From the NCBI RefSeq assembly GCF_038024105.1, contig NZ_CP150661.1:744001-808000 (forward strand): a stretch of DNA of 64,000 nucleotides, read 5' to 3'. The notes beneath the pieces were generated by a model, which saw only the letters and a list, made by a program, of their open reading frames with translations, searched no databases and was not told where the DNA came from. The translations under genes were made by a program, and so were the position numbers. Source of the stretch: Polaribacter butkevichii. Lineage in GTDB: Bacteria; Bacteroidota; Bacteroidia; Flavobacteriales; Flavobacteriaceae. Shown here piece after piece: positions 9,170 to 17,447 of this stretch (position 1 is the stretch's first letter; each line of letters opens with the position of its first letter).

Positions 9170-9718
9170 TTAAATTTTAACATGACCCCAATTTTCACCT
9201 GTTTTAATTCTGTGAATTTGCATATCCGAAACTCCAAACCGTTTAGCAATCATAGTAATTCTAGTTCTTTTATTTTTTAATTGCTTTTTTATAATTCTTA
9301 CTTTTCCTTCGGTAAGTTTATAATTGGTTTTTTTGTTTTTTTTAGATTCTATAAATACAGGGTTTTTAAATTGATGTAATTCTTTTTCTCTTTTTGTTGC
9401 CCATTTTAAGTTTCCTACAGTATTATCTGTTTTATCATAATTTAGATGCAAAACAAAAACTTGCTCCTCACTTTCTTTTTCTAAAAAATGTTGGGCAACT
9501 AGTTTATGTACATACCTACTTGTATGCTTATTATTTACAACTTGTTTTACAGAAATGGTTTCATAACCATTAATAAAACTCTTTTTTCTTAAAAATTCTT
9601 TATCGTCTTTAATATAAAGAACTCTTCCGTGATTGGAAATCTTAAATTTTTTTACATCAGAAATTTTTTCATCAAATTTAACATCCTTCCACTCTTCTTT
9701 CCACAAACTTCTTATCAT
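9170..9718 (-). CDS. NUMOD4/HNH-like protein with C-terminal helix-turn-helix
   Basis: This 182-residue protein starts with a NUMOD4-like segment: W near residue 6, then FKISNHGRVLYI. An HNH-like core follows (VLHLNYDKTDNTVGNLKWAT, about 89-108), where homing-type HNH proteins have NHxxxxKxNNxxxNLxW. The first Asn of the usual N-H pair is replaced by Leu. The C-terminus (KLTEGKVRIIKKQL to GVSDMQIHRIKTGENW) looks like a DNA-binding helix-turn-helix. Related proteins are homing-type or phage endonucleases. Here it stands alone, 38 bp after murA on the same strand, with no target or intron visible. It may be a domesticated DNA-binding protein; nuclease activity is uncertain. Confidence 0.7.
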   Translation of the reverse strand: MIRSLWKEEWKDVKFDEKISDVKKFKISNHGRVLYIKDDKEFLRKKSFINGYETISVKQVVNNKHTSRYVHKLVAQHFLEKESEEQVFVLHLNYDKTDNTVGNLKWATKREKELHQFKNPVFIESKKNKKTNYKLTEGKVRIIKKQLKNKRTRITMIAKRFGVSDMQIHRIKTGENWGHVKI

Positions 9719-9756
9719 AATATAAAAGTATTTTTAAATGAATAAAATACTTTTTC

Positions 9757-11067
9757 TTAATCAGCAATTCTTTCAATTTTTGCGCCAATAGATTTTAAAC
9801 GAGCTTCTATGTTTTCGTACCCTCTATCTATTTGTTCTATGTTATTTATTATACTCGTTCCTTTAGCAGATAATGCTGCTATTAATAAAGAAATTCCCGC
9901 TCTAATATCTGGCGATGTCATTTTGGTTGCTTTTAATGAGCTTTCAAAATTCATACCAATTACGGTTGCTCTATGAGGATCGCATAAAATTACTTTTGCC
10001 CCCATATCAATCAATTTATCAACAAAAAACAAACGGCTTTCAAACATCTTTTGATGAATTAAAACAGTTCCTTTTGCTTGTGTTGCAATTACTAAAACAA
10101 TGCTTAGCAAATCTGGAGTAAATCCAGGCCATGGTGCATCTGCAACGGTTAAAACTGAACCATCTATAAAGTTATGAATTTCATATGATTCTTGAGCAGG
10201 AATATAAATATCATCTCCTTTTCTTTCTAATTGTATTCCTAATTTTCTAAATACATTAGGTATTTGTCCTAAGTTGTCCCAACTAACATCTTTTATGGTT
10301 AATTCAGATCTTGTCATGACTGCAACACCAATCCAAGAACCAATTTCAATCATATCTGGTAAAACTCTGTGCTCACAACCACCAAGTGCATCTACTCCTT
10401 CTATAATTAGTAAGTTAGAACCTACTCCAGAGATTTTTGCTCCCATAGAGTTCAACATTTTACATAATTGTTGAATATAAGGTTCGCAGGCAGCATTGTA
10501 TATTTTTGTGGTTCCTGTTGCTAAAACAGACGCCATTAAAATATTAGCGGTTCCGGTAACAGAAGCTTCATCTAACAACATTTCTACACCAAATAATTCT
10601 TCTGCTTCTACTCCGTAAAAATGTTCTTCTTTATTATAACGGAATTTTGCTCCTAATCTTATAAAACCTTCAAAATGTGTATCTAAACGTCTACGACCAA
10701 TTTTATCTCCTCCGGGTCTTGGTATATATCCTCTACCAAAACGAGCCAAAAGTGGGCCAACAATCATAATAGACCCTCGTAAAGAACTTCCGTCTCTTTT
10801 AAAGTCTGCAGATTCTAAATACTTTAAGTTTATTTCATCCGCTTGAAAAGCGTAAGAATTGCTACTTAATTTCTCAACCTTTACGCCTAATTCTCCAAGA
10901 ATAAAAATTAATTTATTGACATCAATAATATCCGGAACATTATTTACTACAACTCTTTCTGGCGTTAATAAAACAGCACAAAGTATTTGTAGCACTTCGT
11001 TTTTTGCTCCTTGTGGAGTAATGGTTCCACTTAATTTATGACCGCCTTCAATTTTAAATGATGCCAT
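9757..11067 (-). CDS. murA: UDP-N-acetylglucosamine 1-carboxyvinyltransferase
   Basis: This 436-residue enzyme transfers enolpyruvate from PEP to UDP-GlcNAc, the first committed step of peptidoglycan synthesis, in the cytosol. The two EPSP-synthase-like domains are complete, and KNEVLQILCAVLL near residues 22-34 matches the MurA N-terminus. The active-site loop reads RPGGDKIG. The residue equivalent to E. coli Cys115 is Asp (about position 121). Known MurA enzymes with Asp here (for example mycobacterial and chlamydial) are active and resist fosfomycin, so intrinsic resistance is inferred. It starts 4 bp after the DUF4290 gene, probably one transcript. Confidence 0.95.
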   Translation of the reverse strand: MASFKIEGGHKLSGTITPQGAKNEVLQILCAVLLTPERVVVNNVPDIIDVNKLIFILGELGVKVEKLSSNSYAFQADEINLKYLESADFKRDGSSLRGSIMIVGPLLARFGRGYIPRPGGDKIGRRRLDTHFEGFIRLGAKFRYNKEEHFYGVEAEELFGVEMLLDEASVTGTANILMASVLATGTTKIYNAACEPYIQQLCKMLNSMGAKISGVGSNLLIIEGVDALGGCEHRVLPDMIEIGSWIGVAVMTRSELTIKDVSWDNLGQIPNVFRKLGIQLERKGDDIYIPAQESYEIHNFIDGSVLTVADAPWPGFTPDLLSIVLVIATQAKGTVLIHQKMFESRLFFVDKLIDMGAKVILCDPHRATVIGMNFESSLKATKMTSPDIRAGISLLIAALSAKGTSIINNIEQIDRGYENIEARLKSIGAKIERIAD

Positions 11068-11070
11068 ATA

Positions 11071-11733
11071 CTAATATCTTTTTCTGTTTTTATTCTGATT
11101 ATTATGCTGTGGCTTCTTGTAAGCTGTTTTAGAATTGTTCTGACCTTGCCCTTGTGTACGTGGTTTTCTTAGTAAGTTTTTACTTTCAGAAAGTGCTTCT
11201 TCGCTATTTCTTAAATCTAATTTACCATCAGATAAATCATATAGATGCTTAAAAATTACAGCATCATCTACGGTATCTTTATTCCAGTTTAGGTAACACT
11301 TTTTCATGTGATTTGCAATGGTAAACACCAATGCTTCTTTTTTCTCTCCTTCTTCCCAACTTAAAGCAATATCAATCATTGTTTGAATATTGTTACCGTA
11401 ATAACGATATCTAGATGCTGATTTTGGATAAGGCAACCCTTCTGGTTTTTCTTGTAATTCTTCTTTTGATGGTTGTGGATATGGAGATTCTACATCTAAT
11501 TTAAAATCTGCCATAATATATAACTGATCCCAAAGTTTGTGTTTAAAATCTGGAACATCACGTAAATGTGGTTGTAAATTACCCATAACATCTACAATAG
11601 CTCTTGCCATTTTATCGCGTTCCTCTTTAGTTTCTAATGCTAAGCAATGGTCTACTAATTTTTGTATATGTCTGCCGTATTCTGGTATTATCATTAACGG
11701 TCTTTCTGAATTGTACTCTAAATCGAATGTCAT
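11071..11733 (-). CDS. DUF4290 domain-containing protein
   Basis: This 220-residue protein begins MTFDLEYNSERP and contains LIIPEYGRH-like sequence, the DUF4290 hallmark, through about residue 185. A basic, Asn/Gln-rich and probably disordered tail follows. It has no signal peptide or membrane segment, so it is cytosolic. Its function is unknown. It is coupled to murA with a 3-bp gap, an arrangement I recognise as frequent in Bacteroidota, which suggests but does not prove a link to cell-wall synthesis. Confidence 0.85.
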   Translation of the reverse strand: MTFDLEYNSERPLMIIPEYGRHIQKLVDHCLALETKEERDKMARAIVDVMGNLQPHLRDVPDFKHKLWDQLYIMADFKLDVESPYPQPSKEELQEKPEGLPYPKSASRYRYYGNNIQTMIDIALSWEEGEKKEALVFTIANHMKKCYLNWNKDTVDDAVIFKHLYDLSDGKLDLRNSEEALSESKNLLRKPRTQGQGQNNSKTAYKKPQHNNQNKNRKRY

Positions 11734-11751
11734 TTATTTATTTTTGAGAAG

Positions 11752-11811
11752 TGTTCTCGATACATTTTCCTTTTTCATTTTAATCAAAAGAAAACACTAG
11801 AACTGACAAAA
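11752..11811 (-). repeat. TTCTCGATAC/ACTCGAACTGAC-type intergenic repeat, degraded copy
   Basis: GTTCTCGATACATTTT at the left and CACTAGAACTGACAAAA at the right match the ends of related copies at 23908-23955, 37555-37687 and, inverted, 46196-46243. It lies just upstream of the DUF4290 gene. Confidence 0.6.
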
Positions 11812-11873
11812 TTATAGTTTGTAGTTATTTAATGTTGCAAAATAACAATTTATTTTTAGTTTTAGGAATGTTT

Positions 11874-14195
11874 TTAACCAATCACTTTTAATTTAGCAAA
11901 TTGTAATAATAATTTCTTCTTACCAACAGTACCAAATTTAATTTCTGCTTTCTTATTTGGTCCATTTCCTTCTAAAGCAATTACTTCCCCTCTACCAAAT
12001 CTATTGTGTTCTACAAAATTACCAACGGCTATATTGCCATCAAATAAATTTGCTTTTGCAGTTGTTTGAGATACTTTTTTTAAGTTTTTAGGAATAATAA
12101 TTTCTTTCTTTTTAACCAAATCACGCTCCATTTTTTTACGCTGAATTGGTTTTTGAAAACGAATTCCTTTTGGTGCATCATCAAAAATACTCTTATCAAC
12201 AAAATTATTTATTGCTGGATTGGTACTTTTTGGTGTGATGTAATTTAGATATTGATCATCTATTTCTTCTAAAAATCTACTGGGTTCTGCATCTACCAAT
12301 TTACCCCATCTATAACGAGTTTGCGCATAACTTAAATAGGCTACTTTTTCGGCTCTTGTTATTGCTACATAAAACAACCTACGCTCCTCTTCTAACTCAC
12401 TTCGTGTATTCATACTCATGGCAGAAGGAAATAAATTTTCTTCTAAGCCTACAATATATACGTATAAATATTCTAATCCTTTAGATTGGTGAATGGTCAT
12501 TAAAGAAACCGATGGTTTGTCATCGTCTTTTTTAGCATCAAAATCTGTAGCCAAGGCCACATCTTCTAAAAAAGTAGTTAAAGAAGTGTCTCCACCTTCT
12601 TCAATTTTATCTGTAATAAAATCTTTAATTCCGTTTAAAAGTTCTTGAACATTTTCTACTTTACTAACTGCTTCTGGTGTGCCGTCTTTTTCTAAATCTT
12701 TAATTAACTGTGTCTTTTTAACAACTGTTTCTGCAATTTCAAATGCATTTTTTGTTTGCGATTCTATTTGCAAACTTTGCATCATATCCATAAAATTACG
12801 AAGCTTATTTTTAGTTCCGGCATTTATTTTTAAATCGATTTTATCAATATATTTTATAATATCAAAAATTGATTTTTTATAATGATTTGCAGCGATAGTT
12901 AGTCTATCTATAGTGGTTGCTCCAATTCCACGAGCAGGATAATTAATAATCCTCTTTAACGCTTCTTCATCATTTGGGTTGATTAAAATACGTAAATAAG
13001 ATAAAATATCTTTGATTTCTTTTCTTTGATAAAAAGAAATTCCACCATAAATTTTATAGTCAATTCCTTTTTTACGTAACGCATCTTCAATGGCTCTAGA
13101 TTGTGAATTTGTTCTATATAAAACACAAAAATCATCGGGTGTTAATTGATGATTCATTTGGTTTTCCCAAATAGATTGCGCCACAAAACGTCCTTCTTCA
13201 CCATCAGAAATTGTGCGCATTACATTTATGGCATCTCCAGGATCATTAGAGGTCCAAACTTCTTTATCTAATTTTGTTTTATTTTTTTCGATTACAGAGT
13301 TCGCAGCGTTTACAATATTACTTGTAGAACGGTAATTTTGTTCTAATTTAAAGGTTTTTACATCCGGATAATCTTTCTGAAAGTTTAAGATATTCTGAAT
13401 ATTTGCGCCCCTAAAACTATAGATACTTTGAGAATCGTCTCCAACAACACAAATATTACCAAATTTATCTGCCAAAGCTCTAACAATGATATATTGAGAG
13501 TGATTTGTATCTTGATACTCATCTACCATAATATATCTAAAACGATCTTGATATTTTGCCAACGTTTCTGGAAAACGCGCCAATAATTCATTGGTTCTTA
13601 ACAATAAATCATCAAAATCCATTGCACCTGCTTTAAAACACCTATCTACGTATGCTCTATAAATATTACCAACCTCTGGCCTACTTGCATGTAAATCTGC
13701 CTCTTGTAAATCGGCATTATTAAAATAGGCTTTAACAGTAATTAAACTATTTTTAAAAGAAGAAATTCTTCCTAAAATTTGCTTTGGTTTGTATTGTTCT
13801 TTATTTAAATTCTTCTCTTTAATAATTGCTGATATTAAACGAACAGAATCTTGCGAATCGTAAATTGTAAAATTGGTTGGAAAACCTAACTTATCTGCTT
13901 CGGTACGTAAAATTCTTGCAAAAACGGAGTGAAATGTTCCCATCCACAAGTTTTTTGCTTCACTACTACCAACAACTCCAGCAATTCTTGCCTTCATTTC
14001 TTTGGCCGCTTTATTGGTAAATGTAAGTGATAAAATATTAAAAGAATCTACACCTTGCTGCATTAAATGCGCTATTCTGTAGGTTAATACACGTGTTTTA
14101 CCAGAACCTGCACCCGCAATAATAATCATGGGACCATCTTTTTGAATGACAGCTTGTTTTTGTGCTTCGTTTAAAGAATCTAAATATGTGCTCAA
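11874..14195 (-). CDS. ATP-dependent DNA helicase UvrD/PcrA family
   Basis: This 773-residue superfamily 1A 3'-5' helicase acts in excision and mismatch repair or on recombination intermediates. Motifs in order: IIAGAGSGKTRVL (Walker A, about 24-36), DEYQDTNHSQY (Walker B), VVGDDSQSIYSFRGA (motif III), LEQNYRS (motif IV), MTIHQSKGLEY (motif V) and VAITRAE (motif VI). The C-terminal Tudor-like region, with the VEHNRFGRGEVIALEG segment, is the PcrA/UvrD RNA-polymerase-contact type. It is transcribed divergently from the SatD operon; the intergenic operators at 14304-14379 might affect both. Confidence 0.93.
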   Translation of the reverse strand: MSTYLDSLNEAQKQAVIQKDGPMIIIAGAGSGKTRVLTYRIAHLMQQGVDSFNILSLTFTNKAAKEMKARIAGVVGSSEAKNLWMGTFHSVFARILRTEADKLGFPTNFTIYDSQDSVRLISAIIKEKNLNKEQYKPKQILGRISSFKNSLITVKAYFNNADLQEADLHASRPEVGNIYRAYVDRCFKAGAMDFDDLLLRTNELLARFPETLAKYQDRFRYIMVDEYQDTNHSQYIIVRALADKFGNICVVGDDSQSIYSFRGANIQNILNFQKDYPDVKTFKLEQNYRSTSNIVNAANSVIEKNKTKLDKEVWTSNDPGDAINVMRTISDGEEGRFVAQSIWENQMNHQLTPDDFCVLYRTNSQSRAIEDALRKKGIDYKIYGGISFYQRKEIKDILSYLRILINPNDEEALKRIINYPARGIGATTIDRLTIAANHYKKSIFDIIKYIDKIDLKINAGTKNKLRNFMDMMQSLQIESQTKNAFEIAETVVKKTQLIKDLEKDGTPEAVSKVENVQELLNGIKDFITDKIEEGGDTSLTTFLEDVALATDFDAKKDDDKPSVSLMTIHQSKGLEYLYVYIVGLEENLFPSAMSMNTRSELEEERRLFYVAITRAEKVAYLSYAQTRYRWGKLVDAEPSRFLEEIDDQYLNYITPKSTNPAINNFVDKSIFDDAPKGIRFQKPIQRKKMERDLVKKKEIIIPKNLKKVSQTTAKANLFDGNIAVGNFVEHNRFGRGEVIALEGNGPNKKAEIKFGTVGKKKLLLQFAKLKVIG

Positions 14196-14303
14196 TAGTT
14201 TGTTTTGAAAGAATTTAAAAACGTGAAATTAACCAAACTATTCGTTTCTAAAAAAGAAGAAGCGTCCTTTTTATCAACAAATTATTTATTAGAATCATCA
14301 TTA

Positions 14304-14379
14304 TATCTGCTTAAAGGCAGATAAATAGAAATATCTGCTTATAGACAGATAATTTAAAATATCTGCTCATAGACAGATA
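14304..14379. promoter_or_regulatory. Three phased inverted-repeat operator sites (satD promoter)
   Basis: Three copies of a TATCTGC-N6-(g/a)CAGATA site start at 14304, 14332 and 14360, exactly 28 bp apart. The first has perfect 7-bp arms and the other two 6-bp arms. They end 3 bp before the TTG (-33) of a promoter for the satD gene. This is the layout of a cooperative operator. The adjacent gene encodes a protein with a C-terminal helix-turn-helix, so autoregulation is the simplest inference. Confidence 0.75.
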
Positions 14380-14382
14380 ATT

Positions 14383-14413
14383 TTGCTGTTTAGGATAATA
14401 AATGATATCTTAG
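14383..14413 (+). promoter_or_regulatory. Bacteroidota-type promoter of the satD operon
   Basis: TTG at 14383-14385, a 20-bp spacer and TATCTTAG (one mismatch to TAnnTTTG) lie 20 bp before the ATG at 14433. The three operators lie immediately upstream. Confidence 0.55.
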
Positions 14414-14432
14414 CTAAAAATTTAGAATAATA

Positions 14433-15047
14433 ATGACAAGTATTTTAACAGGTGATATTATCGATTCTAGAAAACAAGACGATCATTTTTGGTTAAAAAC
14501 CTTAAAAGAAACGCTGGCTACTTTTGGCGAATCACCTAAATATTGGCAAGTTTATAGAGGCGATAGCTTTCAGGTAGAAATAAAGAATTGCGAAGACGCA
14601 TTTTATGCTGCTTTAAAGCTGAAAGCTCACTTAAAATCTACAGAAGATATTGATGTAAGAATTGGTATTGGTATTGGTAAAAAAGAATTTAATATGGCAG
14701 AAATTACCGCCTCTAATGGCGAAGCTTTTATAAATTCTGGCTATGCATTTGATACGTATTTAAAAAAGCAAACAATTGCTATAAAAACACCTTGGCAAGA
14801 AATTGATGAAGAATTAAATATTGCTTTTGATTTGGCTTTATTAACAATGGATTCTTGGACAAAAAATTCTGCAGAAGTTTTTAAGCTGTCTTTAGAGTCT
14901 GAAAATATTACTCAAAAAGAAATAGCCTCTATCTTAGGAATCACTCAAGGACGAGTCAGCGAAAGACAAAAACGTTCTGGTTTTGATGCCATTATGAAAC
15001 TAGAAAAACGCTTTAGAAAATTAATTCATCAGAAAACACAACTGTAA
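14433..15047 (+). CDS. SatD-family protein with C-terminal helix-turn-helix
   Basis: This 204-residue protein begins TSILTGDIIDSRK, the SatD-type N-terminus. The core (about 1-130) resembles a nucleotide-cyclase-like alpha/beta fold (YRGDSFQVEI, VRIGIGIGKKEF). The C-terminus (about 150-200) is a helix-turn-helix: QKEIASILGITQGRVSERQKR. SatD was named from a Streptococcus locus linked to SRP/acid tolerance, but its biochemistry is unsettled. It precedes a DUF3307 membrane protein by 1 bp, the partnership usually seen for this family. The operator array upstream suggests that it regulates its own operon. Confidence 0.75.
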   Translation: MTSILTGDIIDSRKQDDHFWLKTLKETLATFGESPKYWQVYRGDSFQVEIKNCEDAFYAALKLKAHLKSTEDIDVRIGIGIGKKEFNMAEITASNGEAFINSGYAFDTYLKKQTIAIKTPWQEIDEELNIAFDLALLTMDSWTKNSAEVFKLSLESENITQKEIASILGITQGRVSERQKRSGFDAIMKLEKRFRKLIHQKTQL

Positions 15048-15048
15048 A

Positions 15049-15768
15049 ATGCTTTTATTTTTAAAATTTTTATTGGCACATATTTTAGGAGATTTTGTTT
15101 TTCAATCAGAAAAATGGGTAAAAAACAAAGAAGAAAAGAAAATAAAATCTATAAAACTATACTTTCATATTGGTATTCATGCCTTATTACTATTACTTGT
15201 TCTTCAATTTAACTTACAAGAATATTGGCTAGCATTTCTGTTCATAATAGGTACACATTGTTTAATAGATCTATTAAAACTGTATCTTCAAACAAAAAAC
15301 ACCCAACGAATTTGGTTTTTTATAGATCAAGTATTACATCTAATTACATTAGGTTTTGCTACGTCTTTTTATGTTGATTTTTCTTTACCAATAGAAAATT
15401 TTATCACAGATAAAATCTTATTATTAATTATATTTTTACTGTTAGTTGTTTTTGTTTCGGCAATAGTTATTAAAATTATAATTACCCAATGGAATCCTGA
15501 AAGTGAAAAAGAAAATGATGAATCTTTAGCAAAAGCAGGCCGTTATATTGGTATGCTAGAACGTTTGTTTGTATTTACGTTTGTAATTAGTAACCACTGG
15601 GAAGCTATTGGTTTTTTATTAGCTGCAAAATCTGTTTTTAGATTTGGAGATTTAACTTCATCAAAAGACAGAAAACTTACAGAATACATTTTAATTGGTA
15701 CTTTATTAAGTTTTGGCTTTGCTATCTTTTTAGGAGTTCTATATTTGTATCTATTAAATTTACTTTAA
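15049..15768 (+). CDS. DUF3307 integral membrane protein
   Basis: This 239-residue protein has about six hydrophobic segments. The N-terminus LLAHILGDFVFQSEKWVKNK is the DUF3307 signature (a buried His and Asp near the first membrane helix), with HIGIHALLLL and GTHCLIDLLK following. It is an inner-membrane protein of unknown function, possibly partnered with the SatD-like protein encoded 1 bp upstream. The next gene starts 3 bp later, so translation is likely coupled. Confidence 0.8.
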   Translation: MLLFLKFLLAHILGDFVFQSEKWVKNKEEKKIKSIKLYFHIGIHALLLLLVLQFNLQEYWLAFLFIIGTHCLIDLLKLYLQTKNTQRIWFFIDQVLHLITLGFATSFYVDFSLPIENFITDKILLLIIFLLLVVFVSAIVIKIIITQWNPESEKENDESLAKAGRYIGMLERLFVFTFVISNHWEAIGFLLAAKSVFRFGDLTSSKDRKLTEYILIGTLLSFGFAIFLGVLYLYLLNLL

Positions 15769-15771
15769 TTT

Positions 15772-16284
15772 ATGGAAGAAAAATTAATAGCAAGTATTGT
15801 GTATATTTTACCTGCTGCAGTAACAGGTTTGGTTAGCTATTATATGTTTAACAAGCTTATATCTAAACAAAATCCTAAAAGTAGAATGGAAATTCTAGCT
15901 CAAAAAAGCAAAGATACTTTACCTATAAAATTACAGGCTTATGAGCGTATGTTGTTATTTTGCGAGCGTATTAATCCTGTTAAAATTTTAGTTAGAGTAA
16001 AACCAATTTCAGAAAACACACAAGATTATTTACAGTTATTAATTGCCAATGTAGAACAAGAGTTTGAACACAACCTAGTGCAACAAATTTATATTTCTGA
16101 TGATACTTGGACCGCCATATTAGCTGCTAAAAATACTGTTATTAACAAATTAAGGCAAGTAGCAGAAACCTCAAAATCTGCAAATGAATTAAGAGAAAAT
16201 GTTATTGTTTACTATTCTAAAACACTACCTCCAACAGATACAGCTGTTAGCTTTATTAAGAATGAAGTTAAAAAACTGTTATAA
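15772..16284 (+). CDS. DUF7935-like membrane-anchored protein
   Basis: This 170-residue protein has one N-terminal transmembrane helix (about 8-28) and a cytosolic alpha-helical body containing QAYERMLLFCERINP near 62-76. I recognise it as a flavobacterial conserved protein (probably DUF7935) of unknown function. It is the last gene of the three-gene satD operon and is followed by a strong terminator. Confidence 0.65.
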   Translation: MEEKLIASIVYILPAAVTGLVSYYMFNKLISKQNPKSRMEILAQKSKDTLPIKLQAYERMLLFCERINPVKILVRVKPISENTQDYLQLLIANVEQEFEHNLVQQIYISDDTWTAILAAKNTVINKLRQVAETSKSANELRENVIVYYSKTLPPTDTAVSFIKNEVKKLL

Positions 16285-16286
16285 AT

Positions 16287-16323
16287 AAAAAACTCCTCTT
16301 AGAATTTTCTAAGAGGAGTTTTT
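16287..16323. terminator. Bidirectional terminator
   Basis: A 15-16 bp stem (AAAAACTCCTCTTAGA and complement) with a short loop has T-runs on both strands. It serves the convergent satD operon (+) and the btuB-btuG operon (-). Confidence 0.9.
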
Positions 16324-16353
16324 AACTAAATTTCCTTTTTCAAAAGATCTTTA

Positions 16354-17442
16354 TTAATTAAAATATATTTTAGAAGCTCCTAAACCTACAGGCGAGCTAT
16401 ATACTACTTCTTTTGTAGATAAATCTGTCACTATTAATTTACTTAGCGCAGTAAAACTATAACTAGTAGTAAATAACTTATTATCTTTAACTGACATACC
16501 ATAAATATTACCTGTAGCAATACCATCTGTAGCAAGTGTTGTATCGTTTTCATTAATAGTAAATACTTTTTGCTCTGATCCCATGTAATAGTAAATTTCT
16601 CCATTTACATAAGACATTTGTGATGCTCTTTCATTATCACTAAATTCAATCTCCTTTGTTATTGTATTATTACTAAGGTTGATAAATGAAATTGAAGAAG
16701 TTGTATTTGTTAACACTGCATAATCTGGCGCACCTCCATAAGTTAAAGGTTTCCCTTCAGATAATACAATTAAATTCCCTGAAACATCAAAAATTAATTC
16801 ATCTGGGTTATCTTTTACAATAATTTTCTCAACAGTATTATTAGCTGCTAAATCTACAATTGAAATAATATTATTAGAAGACCATGCACCTTTATGAGAA
16901 ACATATAATTTATTGTCTTTTGCAAGAATTCTTTCTACACCATTGTCTAAAGAAATCGTTGTACTTTCTATTGTATTTGTCGCTAAATCTATTACTCCTA
17001 AATAGTCATCAGTGGTATCAGAAGGATTTCCCCAGTTAGTTATATATCCTTTACCATTAGCAGTTGCCATGTATCTAGGATTATTTAAACCTGTATTAAT
17101 TTCTGTTATTTTTTCAAAAGTATATCTATCTGCAACAACAATTGTATTCACATCATTTAAAATAATATAAGCTTCTGTATCTGTAAAAGATATAGACTGA
17201 ATTAAACCACCCAATTGTGCATTATTAACACCCGTATAGATAAAATTAGTTGCTAATCTATTTAAATTTTCATTTACATAAGAAATAGAACCATCTTTAT
17301 TACCAAATCCTCCTTCTGCACTTACAATAATTCCGTCTTTATAATTACCTGTAATTTCTGGAAATTCTTCGTCATTATTAGAACATGATGTAAAAACTAA
17401 ACTAATTATGAATAGTTTAAAAATTGATTTTGTAATCTTCAT
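16354..17442 (-). CDS. BtuG-like surface beta-propeller lipoprotein (DUF5074/YncE-like)
   Basis: This 362-residue lipoprotein has a signal peptide ending LVFTSCSNN; Cys20 is the lipidated residue. The following Asn/Asp/Glu stretch is of the kind that sends Bacteroidota lipoproteins to the cell surface. The body shows repeated strands like YITNWGNPSDTTDDYLGVIDLATN, typical of YncE-like seven-bladed propellers. It lies 5 bp downstream of a BtuB-like receptor under a cobalamin riboswitch. That context matches BtuG of Bacteroides thetaiotaomicron, a surface protein that binds B12 extremely tightly and caps BtuB. The function is inferred from family and context, not from conserved ligand residues. 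Confidence 0.8.
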   Translation of the reverse strand: MKITKSIFKLFIISLVFTSCSNNDEEFPEITGNYKDGIIVSAEGGFGNKDGSISYVNENLNRLATNFIYTGVNNAQLGGLIQSISFTDTEAYIILNDVNTIVVADRYTFEKITEINTGLNNPRYMATANGKGYITNWGNPSDTTDDYLGVIDLATNTIESTTISLDNGVERILAKDNKLYVSHKGAWSSNNIISIVDLAANNTVEKIIVKDNPDELIFDVSGNLIVLSEGKPLTYGGAPDYAVLTNTTSSISFINLSNNTITKEIEFSDNERASQMSYVNGEIYYYMGSEQKVFTINENDTTLATDGIATGNIYGMSVKDNKLFTTSYSFTALSKLIVTDLSTKEVVYSSPVGLGASKIYFN

Positions 17443-17447
17443 TTGTA

